Shown here piece by piece: positions 7,325-15,053 of a stretch of 22,294 bases of DNA. Under the pieces are notes generated by a model that saw only the letters and a list, made by a program, of their open reading frames with translations, did no database searches and had not been told where the DNA came from. The DNA is from an uncultured Collinsella sp. (GTDB lineage: Bacteria; Actinomycetota; Coriobacteriia; Coriobacteriales; Coriobacteriaceae), in contig URYU01000011.1 of the NCBI GenBank assembly GCA_900552155.1, positions 1 through 22,294 of the forward strand. Reading direction: 5' to 3'. The translations under genes and the position numbers were made by a program. Positions within the stretch are counted from its first letter, which is position 1, and each line of letters starts with the position of its first letter.

Positions 7325-8545
7325 TTACTCAGTCTTCGACGAATCGTCGGTCGAACTCTTGGTGACGCCCTTCAGACTCACGTTATAGGGTACGTCCTTG
7401 GGCATGGGGTTGACGGTGATGTCGGCATCCTTCTTGTACTGCTCCAGCCACTCGCTGTACGCGGTGCTGGCCGCTTGCGTCTTCACCACGTTGGAGACGT
7501 ACTTTTTGATGTCCTTGGGCACCTGGTTGATGTCATCAACCTGATTATCGACATGGAAGTAGTCGGTGCACTTGATGATGTGGTAGCCATAGGTCGACTC
7601 GACGACTTCGCTCACGTCGCCCTTGTTGAGTCCCTCGAGCGCCGTCTGGTAGCTGTCGACGAAAGTGGTGAGCTTATCCCAGCCCACATCGCCCTTCTTC
7701 TCCTTGGAACCGGTGTCCTCGGAGTACTGCTCAACGGCGTCCTCAAAGCTCAGCTCACCGGAGTTGATCTTGCCCAGGCACTCCTGCGCCTTGGCCTTGG
7801 CGGCAGCCTTGTCCTCGTCGGAAGCGTCGGAATCAACCTTGATCAGGATGTTCGACGAGCGGCGGGCGTCGTTGTAGCTGGACAGGTTTTCGTTGATGTA
7901 ATCGACAATCTCGCTGTCCTTGGGCTTGCTCGTGGGCGCGACGGCATCCTTGAGTTTCTGCTGCGCCAGACTCTCCTTGAGTGAGTCCTTGTAGGTGTCC
8001 TCGGTATAGCCGTAGGTCTTGAGGGTCTTCTTAAAAGCCTTGGCGCCGCCCGCGCTCTTGCACGCGTCCTTCCAAGCCTTCTCGACCTCCTCGTCCGACA
8101 CCGTAACGCCGTTTTCCTTCTGTGCCTGTTGAAGCAGAATCTGCTGCGTGTAGGAGTCGATGAGTTGCTTGCGGTACTTCTTGGGCGTGAGGTCGTTGTC
8201 AACCAGATACTGCGCCCAGTCCTTGTCCTTGGTGTAGCCGTAGGACGTGCGCATGCTCATGATCTGCTTGGTCACGGTGTCCTCGGTGAGGTTGGTGCCG
8301 TTGATAGTTGCAGCAACACCGCCGGTCAGCTTGTAGCCCGAGGTGTCCTCGGCCTGCGACATAAGGCCGGAGCACGCCATCGCCGAGACGGAAAGCAGCA
8401 TCGCCAGCACGCCGATGACCACCAGAACGATCTTGACGGTCTTAGACACGTACGTCTTGCGCTGCTTCTTGCGAGAGCTGGAGGCAGCGCGGGCCTGCTG
8501 CTCGGGCGTCGGCGCGACCTCGGGGTTCTTTTTCTTATTTGCCAT
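7325..8545 (-). CDS. Membrane-anchored peptidyl-prolyl isomerase, PrsA/SurA-like
   Basis: The 406-residue protein begins with a 37-residue charged cytoplasmic tail, then one hydrophobic helix (about 37-58). Next come a SurA_N-like helical domain (about 75-200) and a parvulin PPIC domain (227-328), with the ends ARRSSNILIKV and STYGYHIIKC. It should fold or chaperone secreted proteins on the outer face of the membrane. C58 in SAMAC is a poor lipobox, so anchoring by an uncleaved helix is favoured over lipidation. The start at 8545 follows GAAAGGCC; the frame continues upstream into a repeat and is not used. The C-terminus is Ser/Thr/Asp-rich. Confidence 0.85.
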   Translation of the reverse strand: MANKKKNPEVAPTPEQQARAASSSRKKQRKTYVSKTVKIVLVVIGVLAMLLSVSAMACSGLMSQAEDTSGYKLTGGVAATINGTNLTEDTVTKQIMSMRTSYGYTKDKDWAQYLVDNDLTPKKYRKQLIDSYTQQILLQQAQKENGVTVSDEEVEKAWKDACKSAGGAKAFKKTLKTYGYTEDTYKDSLKESLAQQKLKDAVAPTSKPKDSEIVDYINENLSSYNDARRSSNILIKVDSDASDEDKAAAKAKAQECLGKINSGELSFEDAVEQYSEDTGSKEKKGDVGWDKLTTFVDSYQTALEGLNKGDVSEVVESTYGYHIIKCTDYFHVDNQVDDINQVPKDIKKYVSNVVKTQAASTAYSEWLEQYKKDADITVNPMPKDVPYNVSLKGVTKSSTDDSSKTE

Positions 8546-8613
8546 AGTTGGCCTTTCGCATAACGAATCGAACAAACGCCATTGTGTCACAACGCAGCCC
8601 CCGCGGCACGCTT

Positions 8614-8705
8614 GGTGCATTGGGGACAGGTTAATCTGCACCATTTTGGTGCAAAGGGGACAGATGTGGCAGCCGGCAGTTAGGGACAGTCCCCAAGTGC
8701 CGGCT
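8614..8705. repeat. Compound GGGACAG repeat with two hairpins
   Basis: GGTGCA (8614-8619), TGCACC (8637-8642) and GGTGCA (8648-8653) can form alternative hairpins around TTGGGGACAG and AAGGGGACAG. A second hairpin, AGCCGGCA (8671-8678) with TGCCGGCT (8698-8705), holds the palindromic core GGGACAGTCCC in its loop. It fills most of the gap between the foldase and PTS IIA genes and ends 10 bp from the IIA stop. Confidence 0.65.
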
Positions 8706-8715
8706 CAGCCATACC

Positions 8716-9180
8716 TTAGAAGTGACGGCGGATGGCGTCGACCATGCCCTGGAGCGTGGTCTGGCCGAGCACGTCGGCTGCGGCATCGGCGTCCATAAAG
8801 ATGTTCATGAGCGCCTGCAGGGCCTCGACCTGGCCGCCCGGCTCGGCGATGCCCAGATTGATGACGATCTGCGCCGGCACCGGAGCGCCCATGCCAGCCA
8901 TAGCGTTAAATGTCACGGGCGCGGCGGGCTTCACCACCGCGATATAGGGCTTGGCCACAAATCCCGGATCGGTATGCGGAATGGCAATGTTTGCCGCCGG
9001 CATGGCTAGACCCGTGGGATAGGCATCCTCGCGCGTGCGAACGGCGTCGAGCCAACCGTCGGCAATGTAGCCACGTGGTGCAAGCTCGCCCTCGAGCCGC
9101 GCAAACACCTCATCCGGCGTTGCGCACTCCCAATCAAAAAACACCAGCTCAGGCGTAAACAGCGCTTCGTTATCCGCCAT
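8716..9180 (-). CDS. PTS sugar transporter subunit IIA, fructose/mannitol/galactitol type
   Basis: The 154-residue protein fits the PTS EIIA type 2 family (PF00359). The phosphorylated histidine is H69 in NIAIPHTD, the family's usual context. It takes phosphate from HPr and passes it to an EIIB in the cytoplasm. No IIB or IIC of this type lies in the window, so it serves a transporter encoded elsewhere or has a regulatory role. The start is supported by GAGAGGTGA. The spacing VINLGIAEPGGQ...ALMNIF, where many IIA proteins have LF-L-A and LA-L, suggests the galactitol-like branch. The PTS at 19818-21929 is a different family and is unlikely to be its partner. Confidence 0.85.
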   Translation of the reverse strand: MADNEALFTPELVFFDWECATPDEVFARLEGELAPRGYIADGWLDAVRTREDAYPTGLAMPAANIAIPHTDPGFVAKPYIAVVKPAAPVTFNAMAGMGAPVPAQIVINLGIAEPGGQVEALQALMNIFMDADAAADVLGQTTLQGMVDAIRRHF

Positions 9181-9200
9181 GCGCTCACCTCTCTCACCTA

Positions 9201-9252
9201 GTCACCTGGGACGTTCTTGAATGACCAGTCGTTAAAGACCGTCCCCGATGAC
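9201..9252. repeat. Degenerate GGGAC inverted repeat
   Basis: Arms 9201-9224 and 9229-9252 pair at about 19 of 24 positions and each contains GGGACG. It looks like an eroded member of the GGGACAG family, upstream of the PTS IIA gene. Confidence 0.5.
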
Positions 9253-9257
9253 TACCC

Positions 9258-9300
9258 AAAACAAAAGGTGGCCACGCGCGCCTTGGCGCCAATGACCACC
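9258..9300 (-). terminator. Terminator of the purFMN unit
   Basis: On the - strand an 8-bp stem (9293-9300 with 9267-9274, one G-T pair) with further GC-rich pairing inside is followed by TTTTGTTTT. It lies 33 bp after the purN stop. Confidence 0.65.
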
Positions 9301-9332
9301 CTGACTACTCGGCTAAATTGTACTGTGCGCCG

Positions 9333-10034
9333 CTAGCCGCGAGGCGCGTCAATTGCGACCTTGCCGCTCTCCAGCACGTGGACGCGGCCGTCGGCGAGCA
9401 TCTGCACGACCTCGGGATACAACACGTGCTCAATCGCGTGGATGTGCTCCTCGAGCGTGTCGACATCCCAACCTTCCTCGACAGCCAGCGCGCGCTGGGC
9501 GATGATGGGGCCGTTGTCGTAGATCTCGTTGGCAAAGTGCACGGTCACGCCGGTCACCTTGACACCGCGCGCAAAGGCATCGTCAATCGCATGCGCACCG
9601 GTAAAGCTCGGCAGCAGTGCCGGATGCAAGTTGACCACGCGGTTGGGAAACGCCGCCAGCAGCGGCGTGTGCACCATGCGCATGTAGCCGGCCATGACCA
9701 CATACTCGCAGCCGCGTTCGAGCAGCTCGTGCGCGATGATCTCGTCGGCGGCAATAGGGTCGGCGTAGACATCCTTGGACAGCGTGAGCGTCTGGATGCC
9801 CGCGCGCTCAGCGCGCTGCAAACCCTTAGCCGAAGGACGGCTCGACACCACAAGCTCAATCGAAGCGTTGAGTTTGCCGGCAGCGATCAGATCGATCAGC
9901 GCCTGCAGGTTGGTACCCGAACCGCTGATGAGCACACCGATCTTGAGCGGCTCGGCCGTATCGGTGCCGGTCGGACGGGTATAGGGCACAAAGCCCAGGC
10001 TCTCGGCAGCAGCCATCTGCTCGTTAGCGCTCAT
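9333..10034 (-). CDS. purN: Phosphoribosylglycinamide formyltransferase
   Basis: The enzyme moves a formyl group from 10-formyltetrahydrofolate to GAR in step 3 of purine synthesis. The catalytic trio is present: N135 and H137 in NLHPALLPSF, and D173 in IYDNGPII. These equal N106, H108 and D144 of the E. coli enzyme with a constant offset of 29. SGSGTNLQAL (37-46) forms the phosphate-binding loop. The first ~28 residues are an extension the E. coli enzyme lacks; a second ATG at codon 7 is possible, and neither has a strong ribosome site. The start overlaps the end of purM by 11 bp, so coupling is likely. A terminator follows. Confidence 0.92.
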   Translation of the reverse strand: MSANEQMAAAESLGFVPYTRPTGTDTAEPLKIGVLISGSGTNLQALIDLIAAGKLNASIELVVSSRPSAKGLQRAERAGIQTLTLSKDVYADPIAADEIIAHELLERGCEYVVMAGYMRMVHTPLLAAFPNRVVNLHPALLPSFTGAHAIDDAFARGVKVTGVTVHFANEIYDNGPIIAQRALAVEEGWDVDTLEEHIHAIEHVLYPEVVQMLADGRVHVLESGKVAIDAPRG

Positions 10035-11127
10035 CGGAGTACACGACCTTACCGGAGCCCTCGACGCACTCGCCCACGCGGAACGGCTTCTCGCCCAGCG
10101 CGACCAGGGCCTCGGTCACGGCAGCCTCGTCCTCGGGGGCGACGATCAGGCACAGGCCAACGCCCATGTTGAAGGTCTTGCATGCCTCGTTGGGCGCGAG
10201 CTCGGCCTGGCGCGACACGTAGGTGATGACGGGCGGAACGTCCCAACCCATCTCGGCGCCGTTGCGGGTGACCACGGCGTCGACGTCGTCGGCGAGCGCG
10301 CGGTTGAGGTTCTCGGTAATACCGCCGCCAGTGATATGGGCGATGGCGTGCACCGGAGCGCCACCGCGCAGCAGCTCCAGAATCGGCTTGACATAGATGC
10401 GCGTGGGGGCCAACAGGGCGTCTGCCAGCGATGCGCCGCCGAGTTCCTCGAGCGGACGGCTCAGCTCCTCGGCCTTAGCGGCGGCCTCGGGCGTGCCCGG
10501 CTTAATACCGTCGACGCCAATGACCTTACGCACGAGCGAGTAGCCGTTGGAGTGCACGCCGGTGGAAGGCAGGCCCAGGATCACGTCGCCGGGACGGACA
10601 TTCGCGGGGTCGAGCATCTTGGGACGGTCGACGACGCCCACGGTAAATCCGGCAAGGTCGTAGTCGGCAGGAGCCATGACGCCGGGGTGCTCGGCCATCT
10701 CGCCGCCCACGAGCGCGCAGCCCGCGAGCTTGCAGCCGTCGGCCACACCCTTGATGATCTTTGCCATGTGCTCGGCCTCGATGTGGCCGATGGCAACGTA
10801 GTCCAGGAAGAACAGCGGCTCGGCACCCGAAGCCAGAATGTCGTTGACGCACATAGCAACCAGGTCCTGGCCCACCGTCTCGTGACGGTCCATGATCTGG
10901 GCGAGCACGAGCTTGGTGCCCACGCCGTCGGTACCGCTAATCAGAATCGGGTCTTCCATATCCTTAAGCGCGGCAGCCGAGAACAGGCCACCAAAGCCAC
11001 CGATGCCGCCGATGACCTCGGGACGGTTGGTGTCCTTAACCATCTGCTTAATAGCGTCAACGGCGCGGCCGCCCTCGGCGGTATCGACGCCGGCATCCTC
11101 ATACGTCACATGCTTGCTGTCGCTCAT
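10024..11127 (-). CDS. purM: Phosphoribosylformylglycinamidine cyclo-ligase (AIR synthetase)
   Basis: The 367-residue enzyme closes the imidazole ring with ATP (FGAM to AIR). Family landmarks are GTDGVGTK (65-72), VNDILASGAEPLFFLDY (94-110), VGGEMAEHPG and HITGGGITENLNR. The length is near the usual 340-350, with a slightly longer N-terminus. GAGAGGAAGG gives a strong ribosome site for the ATG at 11127. It lies 157 bp after purF, across hairpins and a repeat, and overlaps purN. Confidence 0.94.
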   Translation of the reverse strand: MSDSKHVTYEDAGVDTAEGGRAVDAIKQMVKDTNRPEVIGGIGGFGGLFSAAALKDMEDPILISGTDGVGTKLVLAQIMDRHETVGQDLVAMCVNDILASGAEPLFFLDYVAIGHIEAEHMAKIIKGVADGCKLAGCALVGGEMAEHPGVMAPADYDLAGFTVGVVDRPKMLDPANVRPGDVILGLPSTGVHSNGYSLVRKVIGVDGIKPGTPEAAAKAEELSRPLEELGGASLADALLAPTRIYVKPILELLRGGAPVHAIAHITGGGITENLNRALADDVDAVVTRNGAEMGWDVPPVITYVSRQAELAPNEACKTFNMGVGLCLIVAPEDEAAVTEALVALGEKPFRVGECVEGSGKVVYSDER

Positions 11128-11151
11128 CTGAGCCTTCCTCTCCCACTACCG

Positions 11152-11223
11152 TGGCGCCGCCCGGGCGCCAAACGGTGCTCATAGTTGCGTTCATTTCGGC
11201 GCGCGCCATAACAACGCGCGCCG
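11152..11223 (-). other. Two GC-rich hairpins in the purF-purM gap
   Basis: TGGCGCC (11152-11158) pairs with GGCGCCA (11164-11170), and CGGCGCGCG (11197-11205) pairs with CGCGCGCCG (11215-11223). Both are perfect and neither has a T-run, so they are not classic terminators. With the repeat at 11245-11287 they put three hairpins between purF and purM. They may set the relative level of the two transcripts or protect the 3' end of the purF message. Confidence 0.45.
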
Positions 11224-11244
11224 TCATATCAACAAAACAGCAGG

Positions 11245-11287
11245 TAAAACCTACCAAAATAAACCTGTCCCTTTTTGGCAGGTTTTA
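11245..11287. repeat. GGGACAG-family repeat overlapping the purF stop codon
   Basis: TAAAACCTACCAAAA (11245-11259) pairs with TTTTGGCAGGTTTTA (11273-11287), 14 of 15. The 11245-11272 stretch matches the repeat at 150-177 in inverse orientation with one difference. The purF stop (complement of 11285-11287) is the outermost three bases of the repeat. Confidence 0.75.
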
Positions 11288-12955
11288 GGCCTCGCCGTGT
11301 TCCTCTTCCCAGCTGCGATCGTCGTATTTCTCGACCACGGCGTCGTCATCAAAGTGCAGCGGCTTGTCCAGGTTGCGGGGCTTAAAGCCCTCCATGAACT
11401 TGTCGCGGCCAAAGCTCTCGGGAATCGCCACGGGGTAGCGGCCGGTAAAGCACGCATCGCAGTAACCGCCCTTGGGCATGACCTTAAGCAGGCCCTCGAC
11501 CGAAAGGAAGGCCAGCGAATCGGCGCCGATATACTCGCAAATCTCGTCGACCGTCTTGTTGGCGCTGATAAGCTGCGACTGCACGTCGGTATCGATACCG
11601 TAGAAGCACGGCCAGATGACCTCGGGCGAGTTGATGCGGATATGAATCTCCTTGGCGCCGGCGTTGCGCAGCATCTTGACGAGCTGCACCATGGTGGTGC
11701 CGCGCACGATGGAGTCGTCGATGACGACCAGGCGCTTGCCCTCGATGTTGTCACGCAGCGGGTTGAGCTTCATACGCACGCCCATGGCACGCAGCTCCTG
11801 CGTAGGCTCGATAAACGTACGGCCCACATAGCGGTTCTTGATGAGGCCCTCGCCAAAGGGAATGCCACTCTCGTGCGAATAGCCCTCCGCGGGCGGCAGG
11901 CCGGAGTCGGGCACGCCGATGACCAGGTCGGCCTCGACGGGCTCCTCATGTGCCAGCTGACGACCCATGTCATAACGGCAGGCGTAGACGCTCTTGCCGT
12001 TCATGATGGAATCGGGGCGAGCAAAGTAGACCTGCTCAAAAATGCAGTTAGCAGGCTCTTCGGCGGCAGGCACGCCCTGCTCGGACACAAGGCCCTCGGC
12101 GCTGATGCGCAAAATCTCACCGGGACGGATATCGCGGACGTACTCGGCGCCCACGATATCGAGCGCGCAGGTCTCGGAGGCAACGACCCAGCCGCCGGCG
12201 CGCGTGACATGGGTGGTGGCGTCGACCGTCGCGGCGCCGTCCTGCGACGGCAGCTGCGAAACGGATGCGGCATCGGCCTGGTCCAGGCCCTCATCCACCA
12301 GCTTGCCCAGCACGAGCGGGCGAATGCCGTGCGGATCGCGGAATGCGTAGAGCGCCTGCTCGTTGATGAGCGTCATGGCGTAGCCGCCGCGCACGAGCTC
12401 CATGGTCTTGCGAATGCCCTCGCGCAGATGGCCAGTACGCTGAGTAAAGTAGCCGATGAGTTTGGTCGCGACCTCGGAATCCGAGTTGGAGAGGAACGGT
12501 ACGCCCAGCTCGATCAGCTGGCGACGCAGCTCGTCGGTGTTGACGAGGGTGCCGTTGTGCGCGAGCGCGATAATGACGCTATTGATGGTAGAGAGGTGCG
12601 GCTGAGAGGCTTCCCAGCTCTTGGCGCCGGCGGTGCCGTAGCGCACATGACCCACGGCCAGCTGACCGGAGAGCGTCGACAAGTCGGCATTGGAGAACAC
12701 GCGGTCGAGCAGGCCCAGATCCTTGCGGACCATAACCGTACCGCCGTCACCAACGGCGATTCCCGCCGATTCTTGGCCGCGATGCTGCAGTGCACGCAGG
12801 CCAAAGTACGTCAGTCGAGCCACGTCGCGATCGGGCGCCCAGACACCAAAAACGCCGCATTCCTCATGCAGCTGGTCAGAGTCCGGATCATACGTCGACA
12901 TGGCGTTCACCTGTCCCGCGGCACGCTCGGCCGCGCGGATGGTTTCTTGAGACAT
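11285..12955 (-). CDS. purF: Amidophosphoribosyltransferase, Fe-S type
   Basis: PurF makes phosphoribosylamine from PRPP and glutamine, the first committed step of purine synthesis. The glutaminase nucleophile is C33 in EECGVFG, exposed after propeptide removal. The PRPP loop is VIDDSIVRGTT (411-421). C304, C450, C499 and C502 match the four cluster ligands of the B. subtilis enzyme, so an oxygen-sensitive [4Fe-4S] form is expected. At 556 residues it exceeds the ~475 of that enzyme, partly from an insertion near 218-255. Two starts are plausible: 12955 (after GAGGGGA) and ATG 12901 (after AGGTGA), which would give a 14-residue propeptide. It heads purF-purM-purN. Confidence 0.93.
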   Translation of the reverse strand: MSQETIRAAERAAGQVNAMSTYDPDSDQLHEECGVFGVWAPDRDVARLTYFGLRALQHRGQESAGIAVGDGGTVMVRKDLGLLDRVFSNADLSTLSGQLAVGHVRYGTAGAKSWEASQPHLSTINSVIIALAHNGTLVNTDELRRQLIELGVPFLSNSDSEVATKLIGYFTQRTGHLREGIRKTMELVRGGYAMTLINEQALYAFRDPHGIRPLVLGKLVDEGLDQADAASVSQLPSQDGAATVDATTHVTRAGGWVVASETCALDIVGAEYVRDIRPGEILRISAEGLVSEQGVPAAEEPANCIFEQVYFARPDSIMNGKSVYACRYDMGRQLAHEEPVEADLVIGVPDSGLPPAEGYSHESGIPFGEGLIKNRYVGRTFIEPTQELRAMGVRMKLNPLRDNIEGKRLVVIDDSIVRGTTMVQLVKMLRNAGAKEIHIRINSPEVIWPCFYGIDTDVQSQLISANKTVDEICEYIGADSLAFLSVEGLLKVMPKGGYCDACFTGRYPVAIPESFGRDKFMEGFKPRNLDKPLHFDDDAVVEKYDDRSWEEEHGEA

Positions 12956-12996
12956 GGCATCCCCTCAGAGCCTCGTATTTTGGCGTTACCCGCCTT

Positions 12997-13002
12997 ATTA
13001 TA
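12997..13002 (-). promoter_or_regulatory. Probable purF promoter -10 (TATAAT)
   Basis: The - strand reads TATAAT here, 42 bp upstream of the 12955 start. No good -35 is visible. No purine riboswitch fold was recognised in the leader. The rest of 12956-13249 (294 bp between the divergent purF and CmpB-type genes) shows no gene. Confidence 0.45.
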
Positions 13003-13249
13003 CGCACGGCGCGACGCGCTCCCCCGCGCATGAGCAGCGCTTTTTAAAAGCCCACCGAGCTTATTATCCGTTTTGCGACCAAACATTTTATTGGGCAACC
13101 GCCTCGGGGCCGACGATCCCGCATACTTCCGTTGCGACGTGTCTCGCCCGCCGTTAGGACTTACATTGTTGCAATTGGGACGTTCGTCCTGTCTTTTGGC
13201 AGGTCGGCGGCGTATCCTTGTACCTACAGCAAAACGAGAAAGGTTATGT

Positions 13250-14479
13250 ATGGATCGAAACGAACTCGACCCCAGCGTCCCCAGCGCCACGGAGGTCAAG
13301 AAGATCCCCCTCATCATTAAGGTATACGCCGTCCTGTGCATCCTGTCCGGCGTGGGCACGCTCCCGTCGGTCGGCGCCTTTATGTGGCAGGTCATCACCG
13401 CACTCATCAACGGCAACGCCGCCGCCAAGCTCGGCGACAACACGCTCGTCGCGGTCGGACTGATTGTCGCCGGCATCATGCTCTCGGCTGCCAGTGCCGT
13501 CATCTTGATCATCTTTGGCCTGGACCTCATCAAGAACCAGCGCCGCAATGCCGCCCGTCTGTCCTATATCCTTATCGCGTTTACCGTCGTCGAGCTTTTG
13601 GTTGACGTGATGCTCCAGGGCATCGGGCCCTTCTTGCTGCGCCCTGCCATCCAGCTCGGCATCCTCGTCGCGCTTTCGGCCACCGTCGACCCCACACTGC
13701 GCCAGGAGCGCGAGCTGCAGCGCCGCCTGCAGGAGATGCTCGACCGCGACGCCGCCGCCGAGGGCATGCTCGGGCGCGATGAAACCGGCGAGGGCTACAT
13801 CAAGCTCAACTACTTCAACCTGTTCTGGGTATTCTTTGTCTGCTGCGTGCTCGGCCTGGTCCTGGAGGATATCTGGCATATGACCGTCAACGATCCGGGT
13901 GTCTACCAGGACCGCGCCGGTATGCTGTTTGGCCCCTTCAGCCCCATCTACGGCTTTGGTGCCGTGCTCATGACCATGGTGCTCAACCGCTTCTATAAAA
14001 AGAACCCCATCATCATTTTCCTGGTGAGCGCCCTGCTCGGCGCCAGCTTTGAGGTGTTCGTGGGCTGGTTTATGCAGACCGCGTTTGGCGTGGTCTCGTG
14101 GAGCTACTCGCACATAACGCTGTTCGGTATGCCCGACCCGCTCGTGGTCCTCACGGGCGGACGCACCTGCACGGGCTTCGCCTGTCTGTGGGGCCTGGGT
14201 GGCCTCATCTGGATCAAGCTGCTGCTGCCGAGGCTGCTCAAGCTCATCAACATGATTCCGTGGAAGAGCCGCTACTCGGCTACCGTCATCTTCACCATCA
14301 TTATGCTGGTCGATGGCGTTATGACGCTGCAGTCGCTCGATTATTGGTATCAGCGCGTCAACGGCACGGAACCGGATATTCCCGTTGCGCAGTTCTACGG
14401 CAAGTACTTCGATAATGACTTTATGGAAAACCGCTTCCAGAGCATGACCATGAGCCCCAAGGATGCGACGCGCGTGTAG
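13250..14479 (+). CDS. Putative ABC transporter permease, CmpB family (PF06541-like)
   Basis: The 409-residue integral membrane protein has two halves. The N-terminal half (about 20-145) has four hydrophobic segments, followed by a charged linker (148-185). The C-terminal half carries the CmpB-type signature: WVFFVCCVLGLVLED (193-207), MLFGPFSPIYGFG (225-237), LLGASFEVFVGWFM and FGVVSWSYSH. The function of this family is not settled; the name 'type IV ABC permease' is by annotation, and no ATPase is adjacent. The start at 13250 is preceded by GAAAGG; an ATG 4 bp upstream is out of frame. It is transcribed away from purF and ends at a bidirectional terminator. Confidence 0.75.
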   Translation: MDRNELDPSVPSATEVKKIPLIIKVYAVLCILSGVGTLPSVGAFMWQVITALINGNAAAKLGDNTLVAVGLIVAGIMLSAASAVILIIFGLDLIKNQRRNAARLSYILIAFTVVELLVDVMLQGIGPFLLRPAIQLGILVALSATVDPTLRQERELQRRLQEMLDRDAAAEGMLGRDETGEGYIKLNYFNLFWVFFVCCVLGLVLEDIWHMTVNDPGVYQDRAGMLFGPFSPIYGFGAVLMTMVLNRFYKKNPIIIFLVSALLGASFEVFVGWFMQTAFGVVSWSYSHITLFGMPDPLVVLTGGRTCTGFACLWGLGGLIWIKLLLPRLLKLINMIPWKSRYSATVIFTIIMLVDGVMTLQSLDYWYQRVNGTEPDIPVAQFYGKYFDNDFMENRFQSMTMSPKDATRV

Positions 14480-14500
14480 CGCCCACCGCGCCCAAAACGC

Positions 14501-14540
14501 AAAATGCCCGCCGGTATCACACGTACCGGCGGGCATTTTT
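14501..14540. terminator. Bidirectional terminator between convergent genes
   Basis: AAAATGCCCGCCGGTA (14501-14516) and TACCGGCGGGCATTTT (14524-14539) are exact reverse complements with a 7-nt loop. The A-run and T-run make it work on both strands. It serves the CmpB-type gene (+) and the MoaE-like gene (-). Confidence 0.9.
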
Positions 14541-14569
14541 ATAAACGAGCCTTCTATCGACGCAAGCCT

Positions 14570-14986
14570 CTACGCCTCGCGCTCGACCTCACTCACGCAT
14601 TCATTCTTGATGGTGCCAACGAGCGCCTGCAGCGCATCGACCACGTGCGGGCGAATGTCCCCGCCGATGAGCACGAGCATGATGTCGTCACCTACGGCAA
14701 GCTCGCCGCTTGCCAGCCACACGCGCACATAGCCGATACCCGGCATCGCGCGCGTCGCCTCGATGGCGGCCTGTACCTTGCTGGCGTCGTAGCCGAACAC
14801 CATGCTGCCCACCTTGTGGCCCGGCGCCACGCCATCGGTCTCGACACCGCGCGCCTCGGCCTTGGGCGTCGCGCGCACCACACCGTTATGTGTCAGATAC
14901 ATACCGCACGCAGGTGCCGACGAATCGGCCTTGGCCTCGCGCAGCCAAGCATCAATCGAAGGCATCGTTTTGCCATTCTCGAGCAT
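14570..14986 (-). CDS. MoaE-like protein, divergent
   Basis: The 138-residue protein reads like the shortened MoaE-related proteins of anaerobes. GMYLTHNGVVR sits where MoaE has its G-TVR strand. Near the C-terminus, VRVWLASGELAVGDDIMLVL and GGDIRPHVVDALQALVGTIK follow the MoaE order (HR-G-L-VGD, then HR-AF-A---D--K). But the paired HR motifs are replaced, and the second catalytic lysine of the WKKE end is absent (CVSEVE). It may therefore bind a MoaD-like partner without normal molybdopterin synthase activity. No other moa gene is near. The second of two tandem ATGs (14986) fits AAGGGAGA better. Assignment rests on remembered pattern, not a search. Confidence 0.5.
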   Translation of the reverse strand: MLENGKTMPSIDAWLREAKADSSAPACGMYLTHNGVVRATPKAEARGVETDGVAPGHKVGSMVFGYDASKVQAAIEATRAMPGIGYVRVWLASGELAVGDDIMLVLIGGDIRPHVVDALQALVGTIKNECVSEVEREA

Positions 14987-15007
14987 CATTTCTCCCTTAC
15001 CGTCGTC

Positions 15008-15044
15008 GAGTAGCCAATTTGGAACGGGGCTTTTTTAGCTACTC
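15008..15044. repeat. Small inverted repeat between sortase and MoaE-like genes
   Basis: GAGTAGC (15008-15014) and GCTACTC (15038-15044) flank a 23-nt loop with GGGGCTTTTTT. On the - strand no T-run follows, so its value as a sortase terminator is doubtful. Confidence 0.35.
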
Positions 15045-15053
15045 TCGAACAAC

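Noticed and set aside
149..9252. CRISPR array from repeated GGGACAG motifs
   Set aside because: Copies are scattered kilobases apart, in both orientations, with no regular spacers and no cas genes.
11297..13033. Open frame of 578 codons on the + strand
   Set aside because: It is antisense to purF, whose motifs are unmistakable; the composition is that of a reverse-frame shadow.
12956..13249. Possible purine riboswitch ahead of purF
   Set aside because: No three-way-junction pattern or conserved purine aptamer core was seen on the - strand.
13244..14536. Open frame of 430 codons on the - strand
   Set aside because: It is antisense to the CmpB-type membrane gene and runs through the terminator at 14501-14540.
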